Of a DNA stretch of 64,000 nt, positions 12,841 through 25,019 are shown in pieces. The translations under genes and the position numbers were made by a program. How positions within the stretch are numbered: position 1 is the stretch's first letter; every line of letters begins with the position of its first letter. The notes beneath the pieces are model-generated. The model had not been told where the DNA came from, searched no databases, and worked only from the letters and a program-made list of their open reading frames with translations. This DNA comes from Colocasia esculenta (Eukaryota; Streptophyta; Magnoliopsida; Alismatales; Araceae): NCBI GenBank assembly GCA_014218235.1, contig CM024759.1, forward strand, positions 78,761,079-78,825,078, read 5' to 3'.

Positions 12841-13230
12841 TCTCTCCTTATCTATCTGTCAATAACTAGAATTTTTAATAAAAGTCAATAGTCGAGAAGA
12901 TGGGCAATCTATATATCAAAAATAATCCTCTCATGTGTAAACATGTCAAGATCTTGCTTACCACTTCACCACCACGTGCTCAACACCTTTGAGGGTGGTG
13001 ACCCAGTCCGACGAGTTGTTCTACCACTTCTTAAGTTTATCTCATCCAACAACATAAGCAGATGATGCAAGAACTTCATCCATTCCGCATCAAAAATCTC
13101 AAGCAGCTCCGCAACAGGCGGCAGTTTGCAGCATACAAAATTTTAAGATCAATTAATGGAATGGGAAGCAAAATAGGAGTCCTTCATCTGGATGCCCCGT
13201 CAAAGAAGCAGCTTTTAAGAATTCCAAGCC

Positions 13231-13410
13231 GAGAAAGACTGTGTATTTCTCAAAGTGCAAAAATGTCATGTCATTTTGCACTTCTCCCCTTCCATTGGTG
13301 AAAAAGAGGAGAGAGATCTATGTGGCACCTTGATTCCTACCAATGGGAAGAGAGAAGTGCAAGATGACATGACATTTTTACACTTTGAGAAGTACACAAA
13401 GTCTTTCTCT
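13231..13410. mobile_element. hAT-type MITE with perfect 8-bp target duplication
   Basis: A 180-bp element flanked by TCCAAGCC at 13223-13230 and 13411-13418. Its ends are inverted repeats beginning GAGAAAGACT and extending over about 85 bp, including AAAGTGCAAAAATGTCATG and TGCACTTCTC with CCATTGGT. An 8-bp duplication and short TIRs are hAT hallmarks. It is non-coding and needs transposase in trans. Confidence 0.85.
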
Positions 13411-13418
13411 TCCAAGCC

Positions 13419-16400
13419 GGTTTCACATGCATCTTGTCATCAGAGGATCCTCCTCTGGTGCTAGGCTATGATATATTAAGAGGAATTGACTACTTATGTC
13501 TTTCACCTCTGCACGTCTGCAAAGGCAAGTGGGACAAGGATGTTGTCATGTCCTCCAATATCCCAACCAGCAGTCCTCGTGGGATGAAATAGGCCTGCAA
13601 AATTCCACCACAGTTATTCAGAGAGTTTTCTTTTGCAAGTTCGGAGAAAAGGTACCCCCCCTGTTCCTGCGCTTGTAGACTACCAGAGTCTCGTCGAACA
13701 GTTTGACTCTCCAAGGGGAGATGCAACGTCATCAATGGCCCATGAGTAACATATATACTGATGGGTTTAATTAGGAGGCAGGATGATCTTTGAAAACATC
13801 TTAATCCCAGTTAAGCACTCTGAATGATGCAGAGGCAACAGATAAAGACTTGGACAAGCTTACGTGAGGCAGTTTGGCTTGAGGAGGGAAGGTATTGGTG
13901 CAAGAGTAATTTCTATGGAGCAATAGGAGAATAGAATGCTGAGCTGAGGCAGAAATCAGCTGGAGATCATCCAATATGATTTGCGGGGGGACCCAGATGG
14001 TTGATTCCCTTTGGACTTTGGCAATGGACGTTTTCTTCAGATCAAGCCAGTAGGTGATTGATGGCTCAGGAAAAAATGTTTAATCGGCGTTCAAACTCGT
14101 TAAGGGCCAAAGCCAACCACAATGTGGGAGAGGAAAGATAATCTTGTCCGTTGTAGAATGCAGAGTTACAAGTGGAGGATAAGCACATGAAGAGGTAAAG
14201 CTCATAAGTCGTCTTCTGCATGGGATTCACCATTCTGCATTCTTGAATATCTCATATCCTTTCTTGATTCAGATGTGGACCATACTTGCATTTGGATGGG
14301 TTCCGGTCATGATAGAAATGATAGTTTAAAGGAGGGAAATATGATGTTTTTGTCATTATGTACACATTCATAGTGCAACATCTTAATGAACTCAGATTGC
14401 AAGGGAATTAACAGTTCATACAGGGGGCTCACTATGTCAAAAAGGAATTTGACACTCCTCATTTCACATTTTGACCAAAGAGAGAGTAGAAAGCTAAGTT
14501 CAAATAAAGAAAAAAGCAACCAAGGCAGCATTATTACCAGTCCCATGAGTATAACCTTCATATTTCTTTTATCCAGACGGTTGCCGATCCCATTTCGAGG
14601 TTGTTAGAGTGCCCCACTTGAGTATTTGCATATTAGCCTAAAGACCTAATGCCAGGGAGTAACAAGACCCAAAAGAACAGGTTTGATGGCTCTTCATTCC
14701 TTCCACAGGATTCTTATTTCTCAAACCCTCGCTGCAAAGGTCACTAGGAAAAAGTAATAACATTCTAGTTTTTCAGGGGAAAATGGAATGGCATGGCATC
14801 ACAAATTACTCCACAAGATCAAATCTAATATACATGAATAATTGTCCATCCTTTTGTAATCAAGAAAGAACAAAAAGGGTTGTTACTATTTCAAGGACAA
14901 TGGAGAATAACGAAGAGATATTGGAGAGCTTTACATCTGCAATCCCACATCAATCTCAAAGAATCCTTTCAATGAGCCAAAAAGCAGATCAGAAATTGGA
15001 TCCCTGAAAACAAACTCTTCGAAAGCCAAAACATCTCCTAAAGAACTGTCGCAATCTTTTATTATCCAGTAAAACAATGAGATACAGTTGGTCACAGTGC
15101 ACCAAGATGGCAAGTCCCTCACATACAAATGGCATCAGGTTGACAACCACTCAATGTTCTAAATAATTTAGAATAGAACATATCCTAGCTTAACTCATGT
15201 TGATGCAGTGGATCTATGGGTAGAAACACACTGATTGACAGAAGGTTTCCACATGAGATCTTTTACCCTTGAATGAAGAATAGAAAACAGTGTTGGAGGG
15301 TTGGGAGGTTCATGTCTGTGATTTCCAACTTCATCTATAAATAAACACCAGACTTGTAGAAACCTACTTGGGATCAAGCATTCTGAATAGAAATTTTAGT
15401 ATGTAAATGGATGATTGGGAAATGGTGTTCAATGGTAGCAACTCAACTCAGGTGTATCCAACTTCTACATGTTGTCTGCTTTTTAACTATAATTATTTTA
15501 AAGAGAAAATGAGGCATAGCACACACTTGATTTCATTCACCTCTCTAATTGTTAGGGAAGTGACTTAGTCTTCACTAACTTTCCTCAACTAGGTGTCCTG
15601 CCACACAATTTCTTCTCCTTTGATAACTTGGATCCTCATCCAAAAACACCCGTTGTATCAAGTATCAACCATCTTATTCTTTTGAGGAAACCCAAATCCA
15701 CATGTGAAAGTTTCATCCTAGTTCCTCCAAACTCCCTCTAAAATGGTCACAATTTTGCCAAACAACAGGAGAATTACAATGGAACAATTCTAAAAATAGG
15801 AATTTTTTTTAATGAAATAAAATTTAAGAACAAAGGTAGTCTCAAAGGGGGAAAAAGAACCCTCTGTCCAACATCCTATAAATCAAACACGGCAGGTTTT
15901 CTAGTAAGAGATGATCAACATATAAGTCCTATACTTTTCTTTTGCTCCAAAATTTTTATACTGGAGAACAAACAGTCAATTCTCTAGTTATTCACATTAC
16001 TACACACTATCTCATCTGTGAAAATGTAATTCAACCACCACATAGGAACACATACTGACAACAAAAACAGAACCTCACTTCAGATCAGTCAGCATACCAT
16101 CATTATCAAATCTATTGTTGGACACAATTGTTTTTGAAGCATTGAAAGAACAGGATGCCTATTCAAAGAGGCAGTATTTTTAACCCCAGAAATCTCTTGA
16201 CTGGAAAACTTCCAGTTTCATGACAGCAGAAAAATTATCTTTTTTTTCTTTAAAAGGAATAGCACATAACTTTATGCATGAATATGCTACATGGAAAGGA
16301 GAAAGTCTACTGCAAAGGCATGTGCCAAGAATCAAATTGCCGATGCCGAAGCAATGCCAAATTACACTGCCTCTTCTCACATGGTCAACAATAGATTTAG

Positions 16401-16895
16401 AGGCAAAACATAAGCCCAAGGAACTGAAAATTATTAACTGGGAAATGCAGCACACAGAACTGTTATTTATTGTAATTTGGCTCTCAACAATGCTGTCCAA
16501 AAATTAGCATATATCATATACAGAACATGCTAGATGCCAATTATCTAGTAGAAAAAATAAAAGTGGTGTGGTGTCTGGAAAGCACCCACGGACGGGGTTG
16601 AGAAATGTTTCCATTTCCTTGTCCAGCTTCATATCACGAGAACAACCGATATCTGGCAACAAAAGATAACCAACTTCCAACATGAACCGGATAACCAACT
16701 TCCAAGGTACCGAAGATTAAGAGCTCCGGTAAAAGGGCCATGCAGAAGGCAGGGAAGAACGCCATAAGAACGTCAACTATAGAGGAAGAATTCGAACAAA
16801 TAGATTCAAACCAACCATGAGAAGATGCCAACACATGGCAAAGCTCTGTCCCTTAGCTGCTGCTGCTGCTGCTACCACCATCATCACCAACGTTG
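13419..16895. other. Intergenic region without recognised gene
   Basis: Mixed-composition spacer. Short open frames on both strands show no known domain or codon bias. The 13490-14300 part looks like old transposon-derived sequence but could not be assigned. A CTG run at 16857-16873 lies just past the epimerase stop codon, probably in its 3' UTR. Confidence 0.4.
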
Positions 16896-18218
16896 TCAGA
16901 CACTAGTTCTCCGCTTCCCTCCTGAAGAAGAATAATATTCGAGGTACCACCTTACAAACCGCTTGAGGCCACTCTGCAGGTCGGTGCTGGGGCGGTACCC
17001 AAGCTCCCTCTGCGCCAGGCTGATGTTAGCGTGTGTGTACTGCACATCCCCGTTTCTGGGCATCTTCACCACTTTCTTGTTGGCCTTCTTCTTCAGAAGC
17101 CTCTCGAGGATGCTAACCAGCTCGGTGACGGGCACGGGGGAGGTGTTCCCGAGATTGAAGATTCGCAATTGGGCAGGGCCCTTCTTCTTCCCACCGGTGC
17201 CCGTGCTCTTCTCGGCCGTGTCCAGCGCCCCCAGGCACCCGCTCACGATGTCATCGATATAGGTGAAGTCGCGGGCGACGGTGGCGTGATCGGGGCCCTC
17301 GAAGATGGATATGGTCTTGCCGCGGAGGATGTCGCGGGTGAAAAAGAAGTAGGCCATGTCGGGGCGGCCCCAGGGGCCGTAGACGGTGAAGAATCGGAGG
17401 CCGGTGATGGAGAGGCCGTAAATATGGTTGTAGACGTGAGCGATCTCCTCTCCGGCCTTCTTGGTGGCGGCGTAAAGGCTGGCCGGTCGATCGGTGCGGT
17501 CGGACTCGGAGAAGGGCACCTTGGAGTTGAGGCCGTAGACGGAGGAGGAGGAGGCCCAGACCACGGCGGGCTGCGGGGAGGCGGCCTTGGCAGCCTCCAA
17601 GATGGAGACGAAACCGGCGACGTTGGAATGGACATAGGACGAGGGGTTCTTCATGGCGTAGCGGACGCCGGCCTGCGCGGCCAGGTGCATGACGTGGGTG
17701 AAGGGCACGACGTCGAAGAGCTTGCGCAGGAGGGTGGCGTCGTTGATGTCGCCCTCCACGACGAAGACGCCGGCACGCTCCAGCAGCAGCTGTCGGGCGC
17801 GCTTCAGGGAGGGCTCGTAGTAGTCGTTGAAGCTGTCCAGGCCGAGGACGCCATCGCCGCGGCGCTTGAGGGCAGCGGAGACGTGGGTGCCCACGAACCC
17901 TGCGGCGCCGGTGACGAAAACGGAGATGCCTTTTCGGCCGCGCTGGGGGCGGACACGAGCGGACGAGCGGACGCGCTTCTCCCAGGCGGGGCCACCCCAG
18001 GCGGCGGTGCGGAGGGAGCGGCGGTCGAGGCGGCCGACGGCGGACGGGGATGAAGGGGACAGGGGGGAGAAGTGGAAGAAGAAGAAGAGGGCGACGGCGA
18101 TGAAGAGGGAGAGGACGACGAACTTGGGGAGCGGGTAGCGGAAGAGGCGCTGGTTCTGGTGGTGATGGTAATGGTGATGGTGGTGGTGGTGGAAGGGGGT
18201 CTTCTCCATCTTGGGCAC
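16896..18218 (-). CDS. GAE: UDP-glucuronate 4-epimerase, Golgi type II membrane protein
   Basis: An intronless frame of 440 residues, the usual size for plant GAE proteins. These convert UDP-glucuronate to UDP-galacturonate for pectin synthesis. The N-terminus is cytosolic and strikingly His-rich (10-20), then a single membrane anchor (about 32-49), a short stem, and an SDR-fold catalytic domain. The NAD-binding Gly motif is GAAGFVG (104-110). The active site is shown by SSSSVYG (223-229) and the YxxxK pair Y249/K253. LRFFTVYGPWGRPDMA and DFTYIDDIV are further family signatures. Lack of introns is typical of this family. A second ATG at residue 4 could also serve as start. The CT-rich leader upstream (about 18250-18420) fits a 5' UTR. 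Which GAE paralogue it is cannot be told. Confidence 0.95.
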   Translation of the reverse strand: MPKMEKTPFHHHHHHHYHHHQNQRLFRYPLPKFVVLSLFIAVALFFFFHFSPLSPSSPSAVGRLDRRSLRTAAWGGPAWEKRVRSSARVRPQRGRKGISVFVTGAAGFVGTHVSAALKRRGDGVLGLDSFNDYYEPSLKRARQLLLERAGVFVVEGDINDATLLRKLFDVVPFTHVMHLAAQAGVRYAMKNPSSYVHSNVAGFVSILEAAKAASPQPAVVWASSSSVYGLNSKVPFSESDRTDRPASLYAATKKAGEEIAHVYNHIYGLSITGLRFFTVYGPWGRPDMAYFFFTRDILRGKTISIFEGPDHATVARDFTYIDDIVSGCLGALDTAEKSTGTGGKKKGPAQLRIFNLGNTSPVPVTELVSILERLLKKKANKKVVKMPRNGDVQYTHANISLAQRELGYRPSTDLQSGLKRFVRWYLEYYSSSGGKRRTSV

Positions 18219-21200
18219 CCAGCCAACACCACCTACAACAAGGAAGAATCCATGTCAACGCACTCTTCCACCTCCTCCTCCCTCCTTCCCTGGCAAGATT
18301 AGGGTTTTGGGGAATCCCAAGATCAAGAACGGGATGCAATGCAGAGGAAAAAGAAGATTTCTAATGGTGCTTCTTTCTCTCTCTCTTAGCTCCCTCTCTG
18401 TCTGTGACTCTGTGTACACCTTTTGATCTCTCTACATGTGCAAAGGCGCCACCTTTGATCCCTTTTCTTGCACAGGAGAATCTGGGCAATGGTAAGAATC
18501 TGGGGGAGATGGGCAGAGAGAAGGGTCTCCTGCAGAGATCCGAAAGTGGGTCTTCCCCCTTTGTTTCTCTGTTCAGCCCTGGCTCTTCCGAAGGGTGGTG
18601 GCGGGGAGTACTAGGCACTGCGCAATGCTGCAACTCACATGGAAGAAGAAGAAGAAGAAATGGAGGAAGAAGGGTAAGGGGGGACTGGAAAGGTCAAAGG
18701 GCTCTATCTTCTTCTTCTTCCTCCCCTGGCTTTTTCTGATAAGTTTTGGGATGGTTAAGGTTGGGATTATGGTGGGGGGATTAGGCCCGACCTGGCATCT
18801 TTTTGAAATGTAGAAATAACAAAATGGGTTGTTTAGTTAAGAGTTTGGATTTTAGAGAGAGAGAGAGAGAGGAGAGGGGATGGATGGAGACCCTTAAATC
18901 TCTCCTTCCCTTGCACCAGTTTGGGGGGTCCGCAGGGTAGGGAAGGAAGAAGAAAGAAGAACTCATAACTAACCCTGATATTTGATTTGTGTCAACAGAA
19001 GGGGTGCACCGTGGAGGAGATGGGATTAGGGTTATCCCCTCTGACAACCCATCCGTCTGTTTAGTGTTTGGTGATTCAAGATTTTTTTTTTATATAGTAC
19101 AAGTAAACGATCTTCACATAGATTTAAAACCCACCATTGTTCTCTTTTCCTTTTTTTCCCCCCTTGCTTTACATTGTTTTTTAGGAAGGTGGGTGCATAG
19201 ACAATGCAAATACTAAATGGATTTGAATGTGCCCCATAATATGGTTGGTAATAGCTAAATTGATCATATATACACACACAAATGAAATGATAGCAATAAC
19301 TACTGGCTCTTTGCTTCAATGGGAGAAGGATTCTCCACTCCATTCCTCCTACTTATATCCATTTGGCAAAATTGGAAGATTCGCTGGTGGTGGGCACGAG
19401 AATGAGAGAGATCCCAACTTTGGCTACTGGCCAGATTTAGCATTTATGGTAGACCCAATCTATATATGAATTAGGATGTTCACACCCAATCTATATAAGG
19501 CAGGCAGCCCTTCATGGGTGTTGCCCTAATCAGATATCTTAGGTTTTTTTCTTCCCTCTCTTCCACCTCAGACGGCATCGACAACACAGTAAAAAGAGAA
19601 CTGCCGTTCACATTGGGCTTTCAGAAGGGAGAAGGAAAGAAAAGGTCGTTCATGTGCGTGCATGTAGTAAAGGTAAAAGTGATGGCGACGACAAGCTGGA
19701 AAACATCGTCTCGTGACGTAGAAGACAGCGGGATCTCCAACCCCCACATGAGCTTTGGCGTTCAGATTTTTAACTTTTTCGCATGGAGTTGATAGATACG
19801 GTTTTGAATGACTTGAACTCACTCTCCACTATCGTGGAGTTAAAAGATATTTTACATTTAGGTATGAGAAAGCAATTTTTATGACACCATGTTAGAGGCC
19901 ATGCGAGTTGACAAACAACAATAGGAAATAATTGGCGATAGCAATCAAAGATCGATGGTGGTGGTCGGTGATCGGCGATGAACTCCAAAGTCACTATTTT
20001 AAAGTCCAAAATCATTATCTATAGGCCCAAGGGTAGTATTTATATGGCCAAATTGATATTTTGTAACCTAATCAAATATTTTGAAACCTTAGGAATAATA
20101 TTTTAAAATCTAAAATTTATATTTATGAGACCAATGATAATATTTGTGAATCTAAATTATCGTTAAAATTTTTAATTTATATCTTCAAATTTTATAAATA
20201 ATATTTTAAATCTAAAATTATATTTATAAATTTAAATTTTTTATAAATCTATTGAAACTTGTCACTTTATGGCCGTCGTCGCCTATCATCGTTCCCTACT
20301 GCCCCTTATGCTATGTCATCGTCCAAATACTAACTATTTTTTCATGATTGCTTGGTACGTACGCTGTTTACGCCACTACATTTGTTCTTTCTTGATGGCT
20401 GTTTGGGCTTATGTGTTGCCCTCTACAACGTTTCACTTGCATGTTTCCTCTTTTTTTTACAGTGCTGTGTATCTCTGTTTTGATTAAGTAATCGGACTAA
20501 GTAATTAATCGGATAATTCTTTGCAATAAAAATTTACATAAGAAGATCTTACGTCACCGACATATCGTCAATTGTTTACTTGCACGCGAAAGATTCCATT
20601 CTTCTACTTTAATAAATGATAGAAATAAATATGTACATATATACTACTAAAAACTATAATATTTTTTTTCGTATATAAATTAAAATATTGACTTTATTAA
20701 ACACACTCCATCTTTGATATGAATATACAATCGATTACATCTTTTAAGTTAAATGATCGTCAGAATCTAAAAAATATTTTACTAAAATATGGACATAAAT
20801 GTCAAATAAATAAATTTAAGAGAGACAAAAAAAATCCTTATCAAAGACCGATATGTATGTGTATGACAGAGAAATAGAGTGCAGAGGTAGAGAAGAATTT
20901 TTATGTTGAGGATAGATTAGCTAATTCTACCCCTTAACCCAACTTTAGTTGGGTTCGCTTGAATAGAATTTGACCGTAAAAATATTTGTAATATAATATA
21001 TTCAAATACATGATATGTATATCTGAGAATCATGTGTATATATTTATCTCTAAATCGCCTCCAATCCACAGTCTGATACTATCAGCATTTGCCAAAAATC
21101 CTTCTTCTTCCATTGAAGGGGGGAGTTCGTCAAATTAAGTTTCAATCTTTTCTGATCAGATATCAATCAATCCTGAATAATTTCTAGCATTTTTTTTAAT

Positions 21201-21627
21201 GTCGGACTTCTTTTTCCAAATATTCTCGCACAGATTCCACACTCGCGCGGTTGTGTTTTTGTACGACAGCAGGAGAGATTGTACAAGGGACGTGATTTGA
21301 ATGCCAGAAAAAAATGGATTTTTCTAGTTTTTAACTCTGTGATTTCCAATTATCTTTTAATATCTGCAATCCTGACTACTTAGTATTGAGCTCAAAGCCT
21401 CAAAGACCTTGATTTTTACTTAGAAGCTTGTCCTTTTTAAAGGAAAATTTACTTACATACCCTTAAAATACATCACATATATTTAACTATATCCCTAAAA
21501 TCTACATATTAAAATCTAAATAAAGTAAGTTGTGTTTCTCTGGTTAACGTGTCATAAGAATATTACAGATATTCAAATAACACCCTGATGTGGTCGATCC
21601 TGACCCAACTGACCCAACTTACGAGTC
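18219..21627. other. Upstream region of the epimerase and AT-rich spacer
   Basis: 18219-18420 is a CT-rich probable leader of the epimerase transcript. A GA microsatellite lies at 18856-18873. Beyond about 19.8 kb the DNA is AT-rich with no supportable gene. A TATA-like CTATATAAGG near 19489 is followed only by a 92-residue frame without known features. Confidence 0.4.
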
Positions 21628-21636
21628 AGTTAGCAG

Positions 21637-22081
21637 TAGGGGTGTTCACGGTTCGGTTCGGTTCGGTTCGGTTTTCTCTATTTTTGGGAGAAATCGAACC
21701 GAACCAAATTTACTGTTTGAACCGAACCGAACCGATTCGGTTCAAACCGAAATATTACATTTCTGACATTTTTTAATATTTTTATGGTATGTTTGGCGTT
21801 TTTATGACATTTTTTGGCAAAACTGTTAAAAAGACAGTTTTTTCGGCGGTCGCGAGTTTCGAACTCGTGACCGCCATGCGCGTGGAGGGCGCGTGAAGGC
21901 GCCCTCCACTGCGCTACGTTTTTTTTTTGTTTAATTCTATAATTTATATAATTATATATAGGTATTCGGTTCATTTCGGTTTCCCAACCAAAAATCGAAC
22001 CGAACCACCCAGCTCATGAAACCGAACCGAACCGGTCGGTTCGGTTCGGTTTTTCGGTTTGGACCAATAGTGAACAGCCCT
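21637..22081. mobile_element. Palindromic CGGTT/AACCG element A with tRNA-like core and 9-bp target duplication
   Basis: Flanked by AGTTAGCAG at 21628-21636 and 22082-22090. The ends are inverted: left TAGGGGTGTTCAC, right (reverse complement) AGGGCTGTTCAC. Just inside each end are arms of repeated CGGTT/AACCG pentamers in both orientations. The centre carries, on the minus strand, a tRNA-like segment (21843-21918) with an A-box-like TAGCGCAGTGG (21906-21916) and a B-box-like GAGTTCGAAACTC (21854-21866). A 9-bp duplication with terminal inverted repeats suggests a Mutator-like non-autonomous element; the tRNA-like part could be captured or inserted. Confidence 0.6.
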
Positions 22082-22452
22082 AGTTAGCAGAAGACCACGT
22101 CGACCTAAGATGAGTTCAAAGTGAGAGTTAATTTGTTGGTGGCGAACAAGTCCCTTGCCATCTCAATTCGTTTTGGCCCACAAAAAAGTCGGTCCCGAGA
22201 TGGTCCGAGAGAGGACCCTCCGATAATCAATTCAGTGAGGTGTCCAAGTAGGGAAGGAATAGTTTAAAGAGAGAGAGAGTTGATAGCGTCTGAAGACAAC
22301 ACCTAACGTTTGAGTTTTTTTTTTTTGAAGTCTCCCTTCACTGAAGGTACATCTCAATTTTTGATATGGAAATTCTCTCTCTTAAGGGGATGCTATAGTG
22401 CCTTTGGGGGGGGGGGGGGGGGGCTCCTACTATGCTAGGAGTAGTCAGAGGT

Positions 22453-22802
22453 TAGGGCTGTTCATTATTTGGTCCAACTCGAAGAATCGAACCGCACCGA
22501 CCGGGTCAGTTCAGTTTGAAGACTTCATGGGTTGAGTTCGGTTTGGTGTTAAGAAACCTAAATGATCCAAATATACATATAATTAAATAATACCATATAA
22601 TTTCACAAAACACTTTGTAGCCCAGTTGGTTAGAGCGGGCGCAACCTCCTTTGAAGGTCGCGGATTCGAAACCTGCAACTCCTCACTGTTCTTTTTTTGA
22701 TATTTCGGTTCAAACCGAACCGAACCAGTTCAGTTCGATTTGCTACAATAATACGGTTCGATTCGGTTTGTTAAAAAATAATGGATGAACCGAACCGAAC
22801 TC
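22453..22802. mobile_element. Palindromic CGGTT/AACCG element B with tRNA-like core
   Basis: It starts TAGGGCTGTTCATT, like the end of element A, and has AACCG/CGGTT pentamer arms at about 22485-22545 and 22705-22800. Its centre holds a tRNA-like segment on the plus strand, with A-box-like TAGCCCAGTTGG (22618-22629) and B-box-like GGATTCGAAACCTG (22662-22675). The wording around the B box resembles plant tRNA-Phe. The right end lacks the expected terminal sequence and joins the duplicated unit directly, so it is probably truncated. Confidence 0.5.
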
Positions 22803-24409
22803 TGGCTATGGGATTTACCTCCCTTGAGGAGAGACTATAATACCTATGAGGGGGGGGACCCCTCCTACTGTGTTGGTCCCCTAGGTGGCTGTTATTCGGC
22901 CGAGGGTCTGGAGTTGCTGGGCTATGCCCAGAGCCATATATATCACACTATAATAGAATTGTTAAATAATTGACGAATTTTTAATATATCCCTCTTAAAA
23001 GAGAGAGAGAGAGATTAGAGGGAGAATGGAGAGAGATGGGAGAGGGAAAGTGGGGTTGTCAAAGGGGGAGTCTCACCCTTTAGTGCTGATGAGAGAGAGA
23101 GAGAGAACAAGGGGCCATGATTGGGGGAGAGAGAGTAGGGGGAGGGCAGTGGGGGTGCCAAAGGTGGGGTCCCCCCATCCAATGTTAGAGAGAGATAGAG
23201 AGAGAGAGAGAGGGTGGCGATTGGGGGAGGGAGAGAGAGAGGGGAGGGCTAAGTTGAAAAAGTAGTCTTAGATATAAGTGTGTTTTCTTTTTCTCTTTTC
23301 TTTTATTTTTTTACAAATTTATTTATCATCTCATGAATAGAACATATATATATATATTTATATTTAAAATAGAGAATTATTTTACTCCTGTGCTCACAAA
23401 AGTCAAGCGCAAGTTGACATAGTCGGCGCTCACTGTGATAGGTCGAGCATCGAAGATATATACACACATATATATTTAAAATAGAGAATTATTTTACTCT
23501 CGTGTCCACGGAGCCAAATGCAAGTTGGCACAATCAACGCCCGTTATGAGAGTGTTGAGTGGTGCCGAGGTGAATTCTGATATCCAACCAATCACGTCAA
23601 ATGTTAATTTGTTAGTGGTGAACAAGTCCCTTGCCATCTCAATCCGCTTCGGCCCACAAAAAAGTCGGTCCCAAGATGGTCCGAGAGATGACCCACTAAC
23701 AGTAGTCAATTCAGTAAAGTGTCCAAATAGGGAATGAATAGTTTAAAGAGATAGAGAGTTGATAGCGCCTGAAGACAACACTTAGTCAGGACCCTTTTAC
23801 TTGTGACCTTTGAGCTTCTTTTGAAGTTTTCCTTCTCTGAAGGTAAATCTAAACTTTTGATATGAGATTTACCTCTCTTAAGGGGATATTATAGTGCGTT
23901 TGGGGGGGGGGGTCTCCTACTGTGCTAGGCCCCTAGGTGGACCTTATTGGGACGAGAGCCCTATGTTGTTGGGTTATGTCCATGGCCCTATCACGCGACC
24001 CTCATTCTGAGGTTGGGCGTCGAGTAGGGAGACCCGACCTCAGAGTGGTCGGAGGTAGCCAACTATCCATGACTGGGGAGTGGGTCGGCCTAGGATGACA
24101 CCTTGACTGGTTCGCGTGCGGGAGTGGGCACCCTGGCTATGGGATTTACCTCCCTTGAGGAGAGACTATAGTGCCTGTGAGAGGGGGGTCCCCTCCTACT
24201 GTGTTGGTCCCCTAGGTGGCTCTTATTCGGTCGAGGGCCTGGGATTGTTGGGCCATGCCCATATCCATATCACACCATAATAGAATTGTTAAATAATTGA
24301 TGAATTTTTAATATATCTCTCTTGAGAGAGAGAGATTAGAGGGAGAAGGGAGAGAGATGGTAGAGGGAAAGTGGGGTTGTCGAAGGGGGAGTCTCACCCT
24401 TTAGTGCTG

Positions 24410-24449
<40 letters not shown>

Positions 24450-24772
24450 AAGGGGCCACGATTGGGGGAGAGAGAGTAGGGGGAGGGTGGTGGGGGTGCC
24501 AAAGGTGGGGTCCCCCTCTCCAATGTTAGAGAGAGATAGAGATAGAGAGAGAGAGAGGGTGGTGATTGGGGGAGGGAGAGAGATGGGGGAGGGCTAAGTT
24601 GAAAAGAAGTCTTAGATACAAGTGTTTTTTTCTCTCTTTTTTTACAAATTTATTTATCACCTCATGAATAGAACATATATATATATATACAAATGTATAT
24701 TTAAAATAGAAAATTATTTTACTCATGTGCCCACGAAAGTCAAGCGCAAGTTGACATAGTTGGCGTTCATTG

Positions 24773-25019
24773 TTGGGTCGATCGGTTAGAACTCTTGCTT
24801 AAAAGTAGAGGTCCCGAGTTTGATTCCTAAGGGGGTTTATATGATCTACATACAATTCTCAAAGTGTGGAAGTCTAAAATTTTTCCGGTCAAGTGTGGTA
24901 AGGACAATACAAATACACGAAAAGTAGGGACTAACAAGTCCTGACATTGAAATTCACGAATACCAATTCTTGAACCCACAAAATCACACGAGGCGGAGGT
25001 TCCTCGTTATAAAAAAAAA
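24773..25019 (+). mobile_element. tRNA-derived SINE, copy 1
   Basis: It starts TTGGGTCGATCGGTTAGAAC, a tRNA-like A-box region, followed by a B-box-like CCCGAGTTTGATTCCT, a unique body and a short A tail. It is flanked by a 16-bp target duplication (24757-24772 and 25020-25035) that has diverged at five positions, all transitions. It matches a second copy in opposite orientation at 44031-44290 along its whole length. SINEs are transcribed by RNA polymerase III and mobilised by LINE proteins. Confidence 0.85.

Noticed and set aside
17031..18339. Long overlapping frames (up to 362 codons) on both strands within the epimerase gene
   Set aside because: They are Pro/Arg- or Gly/Asp-rich shadows caused by high GC at third positions of the real gene.
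19489..19792. TATA-like word followed by a 92-codon frame
   Set aside because: No domain, no codon bias and no splice context; too weak to call a gene.
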